Below, one piece after another: positions 1-6,714 of a stretch of DNA of 12,037 nt. A program made the position numbers and the translations under genes. Within the stretch, counting starts at the first letter, position 1, and the number at the start of each line of letters is the position of its first letter. The stretch is from NCBI GenBank assembly GCA_002336085.1, contig DDEH01000106.1:1-12037 (forward strand), written 5' to 3'. The notes under the pieces are model-generated. The model did no database searches and was not told where the DNA came from. It saw nothing but the letters and a program-made list of their open reading frames with translations. Origin of the DNA: Flavobacteriales bacterium UBA1959. Lineage in GTDB: Bacteria > Bacteroidota > Bacteroidia > Flavobacteriales_D > Sanyastnellaceae.

Positions 1-131
1 CCGATTCCTTTCTTCTTTTTCGGCATTTCAGATTTTATGGTAATCTTGAAATCCTTCTTTTCGATTTCTACCTCAGTCACCCCCGCCTTAGCGATGAATT
101 TTATGAGGTCTTGAATTTCGTTAATGGTCAT
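1..131 (-). CDS. accB: Biotin carboxyl carrier protein of acetyl-CoA carboxylase (5' part only)
   Basis: Reading the minus strand from the ATG at 131 gives 43 residues beginning MTINEIQDLIKFIAKAGVTE, before the gene leaves the window at base 1. This is the typical N-terminus of AccB: a helix with an EIQDLIKFIAK-type motif, then an acidic/basic strand (EVEIEKKDFKITIK). The C-terminal biotinyl domain with its lysine lies outside the window. In the family, AccB carries biotin between the carboxylase (AccC) and transferase halves that make malonyl-CoA. It sits 59 bp downstream of fabH on the same strand, which fits, because FabH uses malonyl-ACP derived from that product. accC probably follows outside the window (inference from gene order in Bacteroidota). 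I saw no convincing separate promoter in the gap, so cotranscription with fabH is likely. Confidence 0.88.
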   Translation of the reverse strand, partial: MTINEIQDLIKFIAKAGVTEVEIEKKDFKITIKSEMPKKKKGI

Positions 132-190
132 AATCTGACAATTTAAGGGACGAATTTAGGTTGGATTTGTTTTAACCACGAACTAAATGG

Positions 191-1183
191 TCATGATTTG
201 GAGGTATCGTATGCCCACTGTAGGTATACGGCACCCCATGTGAAGCCGCCGCCGAATGCCGCTAAAATGATATTGTCTCCCATCTTGAGCTTTGATTCCC
301 AGTCACGCAAGCACAATGGAATTGTTGCTGCAGTGGTGTTTCCGTACTTCTGGATGTTGATCATCACTTTTTCTGCGGGCAGTCCCATGCGCCGCTGTGT
401 AGCATCGATGATGCGCAAGTTTGCCTGGTGAGGCACTAGCCATGCCACGTCTTCAGGCTCGAGATTGTTTCGCTGCATGATGTCATAGCTGACGTCTGCC
501 ATTCCTTTTACTGCCGCTTTAAAAACTGGCTGACCATCCTGCCAAATGCAGTGGTCTTTGTTATCTACAGTTTCGTGCGTGGGTGGGAATAATGACCCGC
601 CGGCTTTTTGCCGCAGGAAGTTTGCGCCGTTTCCGTCAACGTGCAGTTTATGGTCAATGATGCCGTGATTTTCTGAAGGCTCGAGCAATACTGCAGCGGC
701 GGCATCGCCAAACAGGATGCATGTCGTGCGGTCAGTATAGTCAACGATTGAGCTCATCTTGTCAGCTCCAACAATAACAACCTTTTTGTACTGTCCCGAC
801 TCGACAAACTTTGCCCCTGTCGTCAGGGCGAAAATGAATCCAGAACAAGCTGCACTGAGATCAAATCCCCACGAGTTTACAGCTCCAACCTTGTGGGCAA
901 TCAGGTTAGCCGTAGAAGGGAAATGCATATCAGCAGTGACTGTGGCCACGATGATGAGGTCTATTTCTGTGGGGTCGATGCCTCTCTTTTCACACAAAGT
1001 TTTGACCGCTTCAGCACCCATATCGGAGGTTGCTTTTGTTGGGTCTTTTAAGATTCGCCGTTCTTCAATTCCCGTGCGGGAGCGAATCCATTCGTCGTTC
1101 GTATCCACCATTTTTTCCAAATCGGCATTGGACAGGATATCGGGAGGCAAGTAGCCTGCAACGGAGGTTATGGCAGCGTGCAT
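191..1183 (-). CDS. fabH: Beta-ketoacyl-ACP synthase III (FabH)
   Basis: 330 residues, the usual FabH length. FabH condenses acetyl-CoA (or another short acyl-CoA) with malonyl-ACP, the initiating step of type II fatty acid synthesis in the cytoplasm. The N-terminus (ITSVAGYLPPDILSNADLEK) matches the family start, so the ATG at 1183 is kept. The thiolase-fold catalytic triad is visible: Cys113 in DLSAACSGF, His252 in VPHQANLRIID and Asn282 in KYGNTTAATIPL. The glycine-rich C-terminal motif FGGGFTWGA is at about 310-318. The next gene, accB, supplies malonyl-CoA, so the pair is functionally coherent. An intrinsic terminator separates it from rpmF upstream, and a hairpin-rich leader lies before the start. 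No clear Shine-Dalgarno sequence is seen. The acyl-CoA starter preference cannot be read from the sequence. Confidence 0.97.
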   Translation of the reverse strand: MHAAITSVAGYLPPDILSNADLEKMVDTNDEWIRSRTGIEERRILKDPTKATSDMGAEAVKTLCEKRGIDPTEIDLIIVATVTADMHFPSTANLIAHKVGAVNSWGFDLSAACSGFIFALTTGAKFVESGQYKKVVIVGADKMSSIVDYTDRTTCILFGDAAAAVLLEPSENHGIIDHKLHVDGNGANFLRQKAGGSLFPPTHETVDNKDHCIWQDGQPVFKAAVKGMADVSYDIMQRNNLEPEDVAWLVPHQANLRIIDATQRRMGLPAEKVMINIQKYGNTTAATIPLCLRDWESKLKMGDNIILAAFGGGFTWGAVYLQWAYDTSKS

Positions 1184-1348
1184 GGTGTGGTCAAACGTTG
1201 ATGAGTAAAATAGCAGATAAAGGTAGCCGGTGCATTCATGCTTTGCACATGAAGTTAAACCCTTATAAAGGGTCTATTGTGGAAGAAACACATTGGCTTG
1301 ATTGCAAATGCAGAGCATTTGCAATCAAGTTTCGGGTGCTCCATTCAA
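1184..1348 (-). promoter_or_regulatory. Hairpin-rich upstream/leader region of fabH
   Basis: This stretch between the rpmF terminator and the fabH start has no credible gene. On the minus strand it holds, in order of transcription toward fabH: a perfect 15-bp inverted repeat with a 3-nt loop (1297-1329), a 6-bp hairpin ACCCTT-ATA-AAGGGT (1259-1273) and a 6-bp dyad TTCATG-N7-CATGAA (1235-1253). The best -7-like box is TACCTTTA (minus strand, 1225 to 1218), one base off TAnnTTTG, giving a leader of about 30 nt. No good TTTG element lies 17-21 nt upstream of it, so the promoter position is uncertain. The fabH-accB unit must be driven from here if the terminator is efficient. Confidence 0.5.
1297..1329. 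repeat. Perfect 15-bp inverted repeat (3-nt loop) upstream of fabH
   Basis: CTTGATTGCAAATGC at 1297-1311 is the exact reverse complement of 1315-1329, with AGA between. Each arm also contains the self-complementary core TTGCAA. Neither side has a U-run, so it is unlikely to be an ordinary intrinsic terminator. It lies just past the rpmF terminator and upstream of fabH. It could be an operator for a dimeric regulator, an RNA stem in a longer leader, or a remnant of a small repeat family. The sequence alone does not decide. Confidence 0.85.
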
Positions 1349-1382
1349 AAAAAAATGAGAACTGGAGAGTTCTCATTTTTTT
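1347..1382 (-). terminator. Intrinsic terminator after rpmF
   Basis: A perfect 15-bp stem pairs 1349-1363 with 1368-1382 around the loop GGAG (core ATGAGAACT / AGTTCTCAT). On the minus strand it is followed by a run of nine T (complement of 1347-1355). It begins about 50 bp past the rpmF stop codon, so it should end the DUF177-rpmF transcript before fabH. Its sequence is nearly symmetric, with T7 on the plus side, so it could work in both directions, but no plus-strand gene reads into it. Confidence 0.9.
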
Positions 1383-1431
1383 AACCAGCACCTTATTATG
1401 GTCACTGCTCAGACACAAAGCTTCCTTTGAC

Positions 1432-1620
1432 TTAGGCTTCGGCTTTCTCCATCACCACTTTGCCCTTGTAGTAGAGCTTCCCTTCATGCCAATGAGCACG
1501 GTGGAAGAGGTGAGGCTGTCCAGTTGTTGGGCATGCTGCGACCTGAGGGGCAGTCAATGCGTGGTGTGTTCTACGCTTTCGCGTCCTTGCCTTGCTTTGG
1601 CGTCTTTTAGGATGTGCCAT
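1432..1620 (-). CDS. rpmF: 50S ribosomal protein L32, zinc-independent form
   Basis: 62 residues beginning MAHPKRRQSKARTRKRRTHH, the highly conserved basic L32 N-terminus. The C-terminal half contains HLFHRAHWHEGKLYYKGKVV, as in Bacteroidota L32. L32 is a small protein of the large ribosomal subunit. Only one cysteine (Cys30) is present, so the four-cysteine zinc ribbon of classical L32 is missing. This is the cysteine-poor form expected in this phylum, not a defect. The gene starts 6 bp after the DUF177 stop codon, which implies cotranscription from the DUF177 promoter, and it is followed by a strong terminator. Confidence 0.97.
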   Translation of the reverse strand: MAHPKRRQSKARTRKRRTHHALTAPQVAACPTTGQPHLFHRAHWHEGKLYYKGKVVMEKAEA

Positions 1621-1626
1621 GACGGT

Positions 1627-2175
1627 TTATTTCAAATCTTTCAATGCGTTCCAACGAGGGTCTATATCGGCGTCTTTATCTTTTCCGTCACCCCCTGACG
1701 ACCCGTGAGGATCAGAGGACTTTCCATTTGATCCGTCCAATAGAATGTCCATGATTTCAGGATCACATTCGTCCTGGGAATCATGAAGTCGCCTGCTGGG
1801 CAAGTTCAAATGCAACCATTCAAAAACCGGTTGGCTGAGGTTCAATTCGTGACATTCTGGTCCTAACGTCCAAATTTCTTCGTCCGTATTTGTAAGGTCA
1901 CCCAACTGAACAATCAAACGTTCGGAAAATGTCAGCGCCACTTTTATAGGCTCTAAGCATCGATCACAAGGAAGCGTTGCAAAGCCCTCGAAATCAGCGA
2001 CGCAATCCATGCGCATGCCAAGTTTGTCTAGTGTGACAGACAGTTCTCCGAATATTTCATCGGTTTCTGCGTGGGGAAAAGATTCAAAGAACGACTGATC
2101 CACCTCCATGTGAAAGTCATGTTTTCCGGGCTTTAGTCCCACGAACGCAATTCGATAGGGTGCCAAGTCATCCAT
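1627..2175 (-). CDS. DUF177 / YceD-family protein
   Basis: 182 residues from the ATG at 2175. The frame is open further upstream to an ATG at 2244, but I prefer 2175 for three reasons: similarity to the family begins near YRIAFVGLKPGKH, a GAGGAG ribosome-binding sequence lies 3 nt before this ATG, and a strong promoter occupies 2198-2229. The DUF177 signature is the CxxC pair at Cys70 and Cys73 (LPCDRCLEP). A low-complexity Gly/Ser/Asp/Lys linker (about 148-170) precedes the conserved tail DPRWNALKDLK. The family sits next to rpmF across bacteria. Plant and bacterial members have been linked to 23S rRNA accumulation (established for the family, not shown here). A role in large-subunit assembly together with L32 is the likely reading. 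Confidence 0.9.
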   Translation of the reverse strand: MDDLAPYRIAFVGLKPGKHDFHMEVDQSFFESFPHAETDEIFGELSVTLDKLGMRMDCVADFEGFATLPCDRCLEPIKVALTFSERLIVQLGDLTNTDEEIWTLGPECHELNLSQPVFEWLHLNLPSRRLHDSQDECDPEIMDILLDGSNGKSSDPHGSSGGDGKDKDADIDPRWNALKDLK

Positions 2176-2184
2176 AAGCTCCTC
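2176..2184 (-). promoter_or_regulatory. Ribosome-binding site deciding the DUF177 start
   Basis: The minus strand reads GAGGAGCTT immediately before the ATG at 2175. It is one of the few Shine-Dalgarno-like sequences in this window, and it supports this start over the upstream ATG at 2244. Confidence 0.55.
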
Positions 2185-2197
2185 AATTTGGGGAGTG

Positions 2198-2229
2198 CAA
2201 AGATAGTGAGAAGAATCCGGTTCGACAAA
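2198..2229 (-). promoter_or_regulatory. Bacteroidota-type promoter for DUF177-rpmF
   Basis: On the minus strand TTTG (plus 2226-2229) and TATCTTTG (plus 2198-2205) are separated by 20 nt. This matches the -33/-7 consensus of the primary sigma factor of Bacteroidota (TTTG, about 19-20 nt, TAnnTTTG). A transcript would begin near 2191-2194, about 17-20 nt before the ATG at 2175, leaving room for the GAGGAG site. The promoter lies between the pdxA stop codon (2241) and the DUF177 ATG, within the optional N-terminal extension of the DUF177 frame. Confidence 0.75.
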
Positions 2230-2240
2230 TGCGAAATGAA

Positions 2241-3320
2241 TCAATCACGTCGGCTGTCCTCTCTGCGATAATTCGCATTGATTTTCAAGGGGTTGGTGAC
2301 CAACGTGCGGTGTTCTTGGCGGTTGGAAAGGATGTCCCTGGCCAAGAAAATCGCCGCTCGCACGGAATCACCGTTAGCAAGTCCCTGTCCTGCAATGTCA
2401 AACCCCGTTCCATGGTCAGGGCTGGTGCGGACTACGGGCAGACCCGCAGTAAAGTTGACGCCATTGCCAAAGCTCAAGGCCTTGAAAGGCGCTAATCCTT
2501 GATCGTGGTACATGGCCAATACGCCATCAAATTGTTTGTGTGCTCCAGACCCAAAGAATCCGTCAGCGGCATAAGGACCCATCACGATTTTGTCTTCGGA
2601 AGCGAGTTCACGAACGGCAGGTGCGATTATCTTTTTTTCTTCGTCTCCCATCAGACCGTTATCACTTGCGTGGGGATTGAGTCCCAAAACGGCAATGCGA
2701 GGTTGTGCGATTCCGAAGTCCCTTGTTAGGGAATCGTGCATTAATCGAGCCTTGTCGATTATTAATTTCGTGTCCAGGGCTGCAGCCACATCTTTAAGCG
2801 CGATGTGACCCGTGCACATTCCCACACGCAGTTCGCTAGCAACGAGAAGCATCAGTACTTCGTCTACATTGGCGAAATCAGCGAGGTATTCTGTGTGGCC
2901 TGTATGCTTGAATTGTCCCAGCCGCATGGCTTCTTTGTGAATGGGAAGCGTGACCAGGACGTCAACTTTGGTCGATGCTAAATCGTTCACGACCATTTCA
3001 AGTGACCTCATGGCAAAATCTCCCGCAGCGGCATCAACCTGTCCCCAATTAATGGTCCAAGGCTCCTCTTGAATGGAGACGATATTCAATTGATCGGTTT
3101 GCGCTTTGTCGGCATTTTCTACCAGAGACCATTCAAGTTGCTCAGCATCTGGAACCAGTTCAAGGGCGGATTCAACAAGATTTTTCGTTGCATACAGAAT
3201 AGGTGTTGCTTCGCGAAACATGCGACTGTCGGCGAATACCTGAATCAAGGTTTCAATGCCGATCCCGTTTGGGTCGCCACAGCTGAAACCGATGCGTGTT
3301 GGATTTTTTTTGGAAGCCAT
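2241..3320 (-). CDS. pdxA: 4-hydroxythreonine-4-phosphate dehydrogenase
   Basis: 359 residues from the ATG at 3320. An in-frame ATG at 3347 would add only MHPLPLPTQ and would place a -7 box inside the gene, so I reject it. PdxA oxidises 4-phosphohydroxy-L-threonine with NAD in the DXP-dependent branch of pyridoxal phosphate synthesis. Family motifs are GDPNGIG (15-21), HTGHTE (139-144), GLNPHASDNG (213-222), YHDQG (271-275) and TSPDHGT (299-305). The likely metal-binding histidines His172, His217 and His272 have the same spacing (45 and 55 residues) as His166, His211 and His266 of the E. coli enzyme. It is divergent from the secreted protein gene at 3373 and lies just upstream of DUF177-rpmF, a neighbourhood conserved in Bacteroidota. 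Confidence 0.96.
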   Translation of the reverse strand: MASKKNPTRIGFSCGDPNGIGIETLIQVFADSRMFREATPILYATKNLVESALELVPDAEQLEWSLVENADKAQTDQLNIVSIQEEPWTINWGQVDAAAGDFAMRSLEMVVNDLASTKVDVLVTLPIHKEAMRLGQFKHTGHTEYLADFANVDEVLMLLVASELRVGMCTGHIALKDVAAALDTKLIIDKARLMHDSLTRDFGIAQPRIAVLGLNPHASDNGLMGDEEKKIIAPAVRELASEDKIVMGPYAADGFFGSGAHKQFDGVLAMYHDQGLAPFKALSFGNGVNFTAGLPVVRTSPDHGTGFDIAGQGLANGDSVRAAIFLARDILSNRQEHRTLVTNPLKINANYRREDSRRD

Positions 3321-3329
3321 TTGCGTAGG

Positions 3330-3337
3330 CAAAGGTA
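3330..3337 (-). promoter_or_regulatory. -7 box (TACCTTTG) at the pdxA start
   Basis: The minus strand reads TACCTTTG, a full match to the Bacteroidota -7 consensus TAnnTTTG, ending 9 nt before the ATG at 3320. No clear TTTG is present 17-21 nt further upstream, so it rests on the -7 box alone. Transcription would start only a few bases before the ATG, giving a very short or leaderless mRNA. Confidence 0.5.
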
Positions 3338-3372
3338 ACGGATGCATTCCATGTCCTAACTTGCAGGAAGAG

Positions 3373-6105
3373 ATGGTTTTTCAAAGCAATTTTTCCGCAC
3401 TTCACCACACCGCTATTAGCCGGTCATCGAACTTAAGCCGAGGCGCCTTGAGGGTGCTCACTTTGCTGCTCTTTGTATGTGGTCTCGTCAATACCTCCTG
3501 GAGCACGCACAACCGCGCGGGGGAGATAACCTATACCCACGTAAGTGGATTGACTTATGAGATTCTCATCACCACTTACACCAAATCCACGGCGCCGGCA
3601 GATCGCCCTTGGCTCTATCTTTATTGGGGGGATGAGAATGGGGAGCCCGTCGATAGCTTGGAGCGGGAAAGTGATGCTTTGCTTGAGGATGAAGTTCAGG
3701 TAAACCTTTACCGAGGTCTGCATACCTATGGTGGGCCCGGCGTTTACGAAATTCAGGTAGAGGATCCGAATCGCAACCAGGGTGTTTTGAATATTCCGGG
3801 TTCCGTCGATGTTCCATTTTCCATTAGCAGTTTGCTCTTTATCAATCCCCAAGCGGGACACAATAATTCGGTGCAGTTGTTGAATCCTGCACAACAAAAT
3901 GCCTGTCTATTTCAGACGTGGGTGCACAATCCAGGGGCCCATGATCCGGATGGTGACGTGCTGACGTATGACTTGGTTCCATGCCGAGGGTTTAACAGTG
4001 AAATCATCGCGGATTATGTTCCCCCGGATCAAGTGAGCCCTGCGGATGATTCATTTGCCATTGATCCGGTTTACGGGGATGTCATTTGGGAATCGCCGCA
4101 AATTCCAGGCGTGTATAATGTTGCCATGCGCATTCAAGAATGGCGAGAAGTCGGAGGGACTTTGATCTTGGTTGGAGAGGTTGTTCGTGATATGCAGATC
4201 ACCGTAGAGATGTGCACGAATCAACCGCCTGCGCTTGATCCCATTGCCGATACATGCATTGTGGCGGGTTCTTTTCTTTCGCTGTTGGCCAATGCGGATG
4301 ATCCGGACGGGGATAGTGTGGTCCTTGATGCGGTTGGCGGACCGTTGACCGAGGTAGTCAATTTGGCGAACTTCACCAATTTAGGAGCCGGCATCGGCCA
4401 ATTCATTTGGTCGCCCGAATGCACCGAGGTTCGCTCAGCTCCATACCAAGTTACGGTTCGTGCTGAGGACAACAGCAACCAGGTGCAGCTTATGGACCTC
4501 GAGACTTTTCAAATCAGGGTCATTGCACCCGGTGTCGTTATGGGAGGAGCCACCCCTGTGGGCAATTCCGTAATTGTGGATTGGAATTCGAATGCATGCG
4601 TAGGCGAATTGCCCGCATGGAAGATCGAGGGCGGTGAGTACCATATTTATAGAAGATTGGATTCACTGGATTGGTCACCAGAATATTGTGAGACGGGATT
4701 GCCTGAATACACTGGCTATGAATGGGTGCAAACGGTGCAAGGATTGAGCACTACAGAGTGGATTGACGACTCTACCTTGTCCTACGGTGCATCATATTGC
4801 TATCGCATCGTGACTTCCTGGTCTGGCAGCGGAGAATCGTTGGCCAGTGACGAGGTGTGTGCAACCATACGCAAGGACATCCCGGTCATGACGAAAGCTT
4901 CAGTGACTGAAACCGCTGAAGACGGGGCAATAGATGTCGCTTGGTCTCCACCCACGGATGCAGATACTGTCGTTTTTCCGGGGCCTTACACCTACCGAGT
5001 ATATGGCACTGGAGGCGTTACAGATGAAGCTGAAGTCTTGCTGTTTGAAACAGAATCCAGGCTGTTTTTGGTGAATCCTGATACACTTTGGTCACATTCG
5101 GGAATCAACACTGTGAGCACTGAATGGAGTTATCGAGTGAGCTGTTTCAGTGGTGCGGATGAGATTGGGTTGTCAACTCCGGCCCACAGTCCTTGGCTGA
5201 GCATCGAGTCCAATGACAATCGACTGACCTTAAACGTTGCGGCTGATGTCCCTTGGACAAATGATGAATACGAATTTTATCGAGCGGATGCCGCGGGGGA
5301 ATTCAATTTCATTGGCACATCATCCGAACCCACTTTCACCGACAGCGGATTGGTCAATAATCTCTCTTATTGTTACCGAGTTCTTGCCCGTGGAAGTTAC
5401 GACGGCCCGGGTGTCACTTATGATCTGCTCAATTGGAGCCAGGACGCTTGTGGCGTGCCCTACGACTTTACTCCACCATGTCCACCGGAATTCACAATGG
5501 ACTCCGATTGCGTCCCGGAAGTGAATGCCATGGAGTGGCAAAATCAATTGGGATGTGCAGAGGATGTGATGGCGTATCAATTGTATTGGGCACCTGTTTT
5601 GGGTGATTCCTTGCTCCCTGTTGAGTTTTTCGATGATCCTTTTGTCTCGGGTCATACGTGGAATGCGGAAGGTCAATATGGCACAATAGCAGGGTGTTTT
5701 GCGATCACAGCCTTGGACAGCTTGATGCCTGGCCCGGGCGGAGGATTGCGCAGAAATGAGAGCGCTCAGAGTGACACCTTGTGCGCGGACAACTGTCCTT
5801 TTTATTTCCTCCCAAATGTCTTTACGCCCAACTACGATGAATTGAACGATGAGTTTCAAGCCTTCCCCTGGAAATTTGTGGACAGCGTTGATGTCCGCAT
5901 TTACAATCGAAATGGGGAGGAAGTTTTTCAAACCCATGAACCGGGAATCAATTGGGATGGCAAGCATCGGGATGGTGGAATGTGTTCCGATGGCGTTTAT
6001 TACTACACGGCCAAGGTCTTTACCATTCGATTGACGGGGCTTGTGGAGGAGAATTTCTCGGGAGAACTTCATCTTATAAATGGTGTTTTACCTTCAAACG
6101 AGTAA
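3373..6105 (+). CDS. Large secreted protein with gliding-motility-associated (T9SS type B) C-terminal domain
   Basis: 910 residues from the ATG at 3373. The open frame extends to 3256, but those codons overlap pdxA. The 3373 start has AGGAAG just before it and places a signal peptide correctly (basic region near 20-26, hydrophobic ALRVLTLLLFVCGLV, probable cleavage near TSWS/THN at 44). Residues 45-280 resemble the N-terminal region seen in many Bacteroidota secreted proteins (THNRAGEITY). Two acidic DPDGD turns (191-195 and 310-314), possibly calcium-binding, lie in beta-sandwich-like regions. From about 390 to 800 there are roughly four fibronectin-III-like modules, with a repeated YCYR strand at 475 and 667. 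Residues 808-910 (FLPNVFTPNYDELNDEF, RIYNRNGEEVF, NWDGKHRDGG, GVYYYTAKV) form the CHU_C domain, the signal for type IX secretion and surface attachment. Ligand and role are unknown; adhesion or motility is plausible. It precedes ribE by 3 nt. Confidence 0.9.
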   Translation: MVFQSNFSALHHTAISRSSNLSRGALRVLTLLLFVCGLVNTSWSTHNRAGEITYTHVSGLTYEILITTYTKSTAPADRPWLYLYWGDENGEPVDSLERESDALLEDEVQVNLYRGLHTYGGPGVYEIQVEDPNRNQGVLNIPGSVDVPFSISSLLFINPQAGHNNSVQLLNPAQQNACLFQTWVHNPGAHDPDGDVLTYDLVPCRGFNSEIIADYVPPDQVSPADDSFAIDPVYGDVIWESPQIPGVYNVAMRIQEWREVGGTLILVGEVVRDMQITVEMCTNQPPALDPIADTCIVAGSFLSLLANADDPDGDSVVLDAVGGPLTEVVNLANFTNLGAGIGQFIWSPECTEVRSAPYQVTVRAEDNSNQVQLMDLETFQIRVIAPGVVMGGATPVGNSVIVDWNSNACVGELPAWKIEGGEYHIYRRLDSLDWSPEYCETGLPEYTGYEWVQTVQGLSTTEWIDDSTLSYGASYCYRIVTSWSGSGESLASDEVCATIRKDIPVMTKASVTETAEDGAIDVAWSPPTDADTVVFPGPYTYRVYGTGGVTDEAEVLLFETESRLFLVNPDTLWSHSGINTVSTEWSYRVSCFSGADEIGLSTPAHSPWLSIESNDNRLTLNVAADVPWTNDEYEFYRADAAGEFNFIGTSSEPTFTDSGLVNNLSYCYRVLARGSYDGPGVTYDLLNWSQDACGVPYDFTPPCPPEFTMDSDCVPEVNAMEWQNQLGCAEDVMAYQLYWAPVLGDSLLPVEFFDDPFVSGHTWNAEGQYGTIAGCFAITALDSLMPGPGGGLRRNESAQSDTLCADNCPFYFLPNVFTPNYDELNDEFQAFPWKFVDSVDVRIYNRNGEEVFQTHEPGINWDGKHRDGGMCSDGVYYYTAKVFTIRLTGLVEENFSGELHLINGVLPSNE

Positions 6106-6108
6106 TCT

Positions 6109-6705
6109 ATGTTTACAGGAATCATTGAAAGTATTGGAGAAGTTGTGCGCATCGAGAAACAGGGGACGAATGTGCATTTTGAATTGTCAGCCACCTTTGC
6201 CTCTGAGTTGAAGATTGATCAGAGCGTTGCCCACAATGGAGTTTGTTTGACTGTGGTAAAAAAGCAGACAAATGGCTATGTGGTCACGGCGATTCATGAG
6301 ACAATGGAAAGAACCAATTTGGGCAAATGGAAGGTAGGCGATGCAGTAAATTTGGAGCGTTGCACCTCTCTTGGCGGTCGGCTGGATGGCCACTTGGTTC
6401 AAGGCCACGTGGACGCCACAGCAGAATTGAAGAAGATTGTGGATGCCGATGGTAGCTGGTTTTTGCATTTTCAACACGAAGCCTCATCGGAAAACATCAC
6501 GGTACCCAAGGGATCCATAACGGTCAATGGCGTAAGCCTGACGGTTGTAGATTCTCACCCAGAGGGTTTTTCTGTTGCGATCATTCCATTCACTTGGGAG
6601 CACACCAACCTTGGAGCATTGAACCCCGGAGACTGGGTCAACTTGGAATTTGACGTGATTGGAAAGTATGTGGCGCGCATCCTCTCACAACAAGGACTGC
6701 GCTAG
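6109..6705 (+). CDS. ribE: Riboflavin synthase alpha chain
   Basis: 198 residues, the normal length. The enzyme converts two 6,7-dimethyl-8-ribityllumazine molecules to riboflavin and a pyrimidine by dismutation, the last step of riboflavin synthesis. It starts with the diagnostic MFTGIIESIG. Two tandem lumazine-binding barrels are visible: the first at about 1-90, with AHNGVCLTVV (41-50) and TNLGKWKVGD; the second at about 97-187, with VNGVSLTVVD (139-148) and TNLGALNPGDWVNLE. GGRLDGHLVQGHVD at 89-102 joins them. The start lies 3 nt after the stop codon of the secreted protein gene, so it is probably cotranscribed or has a promoter inside that gene; I saw no strong one. It converges on lptB, with only 9 bp between the stop codons. 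Some genomes call this gene ribC. Confidence 0.96.
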   Translation: MFTGIIESIGEVVRIEKQGTNVHFELSATFASELKIDQSVAHNGVCLTVVKKQTNGYVVTAIHETMERTNLGKWKVGDAVNLERCTSLGGRLDGHLVQGHVDATAELKKIVDADGSWFLHFQHEASSENITVPKGSITVNGVSLTVVDSHPEGFSVAIIPFTWEHTNLGALNPGDWVNLEFDVIGKYVARILSQQGLR

Positions 6706-6714
6706 TTGTTGGAC

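Noticed and set aside
1432..1620. Loss of the zinc ribbon in L32 as a sign of gene decay
   Set aside because: The cysteine-poor form is normal in Bacteroidota, and the rest of the protein is well conserved.
1030..1698. 222-codon plus-strand open frame over fabH, the terminator and rpmF
   Set aside because: It runs through fabH and rpmF antisense and across the terminator hairpin. Its sequence resembles no protein, and both overlapped genes are certain.
3256..3372. Longer start for the secreted protein gene at 3256
   Set aside because: These codons are antisense to the start of pdxA and push the signal peptide more than 60 residues inward. The ATG at 3373 has an AGGAAG site and a normal signal peptide.
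5320..6072. 250-codon open frame on the minus strand inside the secreted protein gene
   Set aside because: It lies wholly opposite the well-supported CHU_C-containing gene, has no recognisable domain or start signal, and reads like an antisense shadow.
6089..6096. TACCTTCA as a -7 box for ribE
   Set aside because: It lacks the TTTG end and has no -33 element at a suitable distance; too weak to call a promoter.
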